Source: Ciona savignyi (lineage: Eukaryota; Chordata; Ascidiacea; Phlebobranchia; Cionidae). From it: DNA of 64,000 nucleotides. The DNA lies in the NCBI GenBank assembly GCA_000149265.1, contig CH003049.1:55016-119015 (forward strand), given 5' to 3'. Of this stretch, positions 63,201 to 64,000 are shown in pieces. The notes beneath the pieces are model-generated. The model made no database searches and was not told where the DNA came from. It saw only the letters and a list, made by a program, of their open reading frames with translations. A program made the translations under genes and the position numbers. Within the stretch, counting starts at the first letter, position 1. Every line of letters begins with the position of its first letter.

Positions 63201-64000
63201 ATAACCGCGGTTATATTGATTGGTGCACCGCAATCATAGGATTTGCGATTGCTTAATTCAACAACGAGTCTTGGTTGATTGGTTTTTATTTGAATGGACA
63301 GTGTTCTCCAAAATAGTTAAATATTAATAAAAAATAAAGAATAATAAAACCCACGAAACAATTACTGAACTGTTTTGGCTTTGTATAAATCAGCAAATCG
63401 ATTGTAATTATTTGTTATATTATTTTATCTGAATTACAAAGTATTAACATTAGACAAATTTTCGAACTAAAAACGCCGTAACACAAATTCTGACGTCCTC
63501 AAAAGTCTCAAAGTCAAACTAATTCAGGAAAATCAAACAGTGATTGTTAACAAAACTCAAGTAAATCATAGAAATCGTAGGATAGAACAGGATAGTTTTT
63601 TTATGTTTATCCCGGTTGATAGGAAAACCAAGTGGGTTAACACACAGGAAATCTTACTCGCGCCCACCGTCAGGTTACCGGAACTATGGCAGTGTGATGT
63701 ATATTTGAGAAATTCCTTCAATTTGGTCCGCTGGGTTCTGGCAATGTCTTTTAAGTGTCTTGCCTAAGGACACCACGGACTAGCCAGCACCAGTTTTGTA
63801 CCTGCAACCTTTTGGCTGAAAGGCGTTGCACTTAACCACAAGACTAACCGGTTGTACTAATGAAAGAAAACATGAGATCTTACAGCTCCACTAATCAACC
63901 AACAAATTTAATCAATTTCGGCATTTTTAAAAGGTTGAAAAAACCTTAGATCAACAATATTTTATTATCCACCATAAAAGTCCGATATGTTAGTCTAGTG

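Overview
The window looks like an intron-rich, AT-rich chordate nuclear locus, most likely from a solitary ascidian of the genus Ciona. I infer this from the protein-coding exons (a connexin, a complement factor B-like protein, a CCP/C-type lectin/TSP1/EGF mosaic and a sigma-class GST), from short exons in long introns, and from very dense tRNA-derived SINEs and small MITEs that I remember as typical of Ciona. There are two 100-N assembly gaps (13071-13170 and 47409-47508). Almost every open reading frame longer than 60 codons that is not an exon lies in a repeat, so genes were rebuilt from splice sites, intron phase and domain logic.

Layout, left to right. (1) 2388-4731 +: sigma-class glutathione S-transferase in four exons, with a CRE plus TATA promoter, introns filled with satellite-like arrays, and two frameshifts. 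(2) 8618-18479 +: a connexin gap-junction protein in at least six exons; the exon for the first extracellular loop was not found. (3) 20364-23467: a complete but non-autonomous Ty3/gypsy-type LTR retrotransposon with 5-bp target duplications, a degenerate protease-like ORF and an unusually long match to tRNA-Trp at its primer-binding site. (4) 23998-32490 +: a secreted S1-family serine protease with an intact His/Asp/Ser triad and odd substrate-pocket residues, followed by a 29-bp minisatellite. (5) 48638-34347 -: an 881-residue secreted mosaic (signal peptide, six CCP, C-type lectin domain, TSP1, two EGF, three CCP), all 16 exons in compatible phase. (6) 51447 to beyond 62891 +: the 5' part of a complement factor B-like gene (signal peptide, two 8-cysteine WAP-like repeats, three CCP, and the start of a von Willebrand A domain with MIDAS residues). 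Its end and any protease domain lie outside the window.

Genes 4-6 are all secreted and complement-like; 5 and 6 are divergent, with 2.8 kb between their start codons. The shared space holds a tandem array of about 140 bp per unit. A role in humoral innate immunity is an inference from domains. A recurring feature is tandem repeats built around splice sites: the factor B-like gene has a 74-bp array that copies a 5' splice site, a 39-bp array ending in the real 3' splice site, a 24-bp array abutting another, and a hAT-type MITE whose 8-bp target duplication abuts the AG of an acceptor. GST introns carry arrays with an acceptor-like CACAG or TACAG in many units.

The rest is repeats: two tRNA-derived SINE families (SINE-A about 310 bp and SINE-B about 110 bp), several MITE families, one piggyBac-like 1.08-kb element with a TTAA duplication, and several minisatellites.
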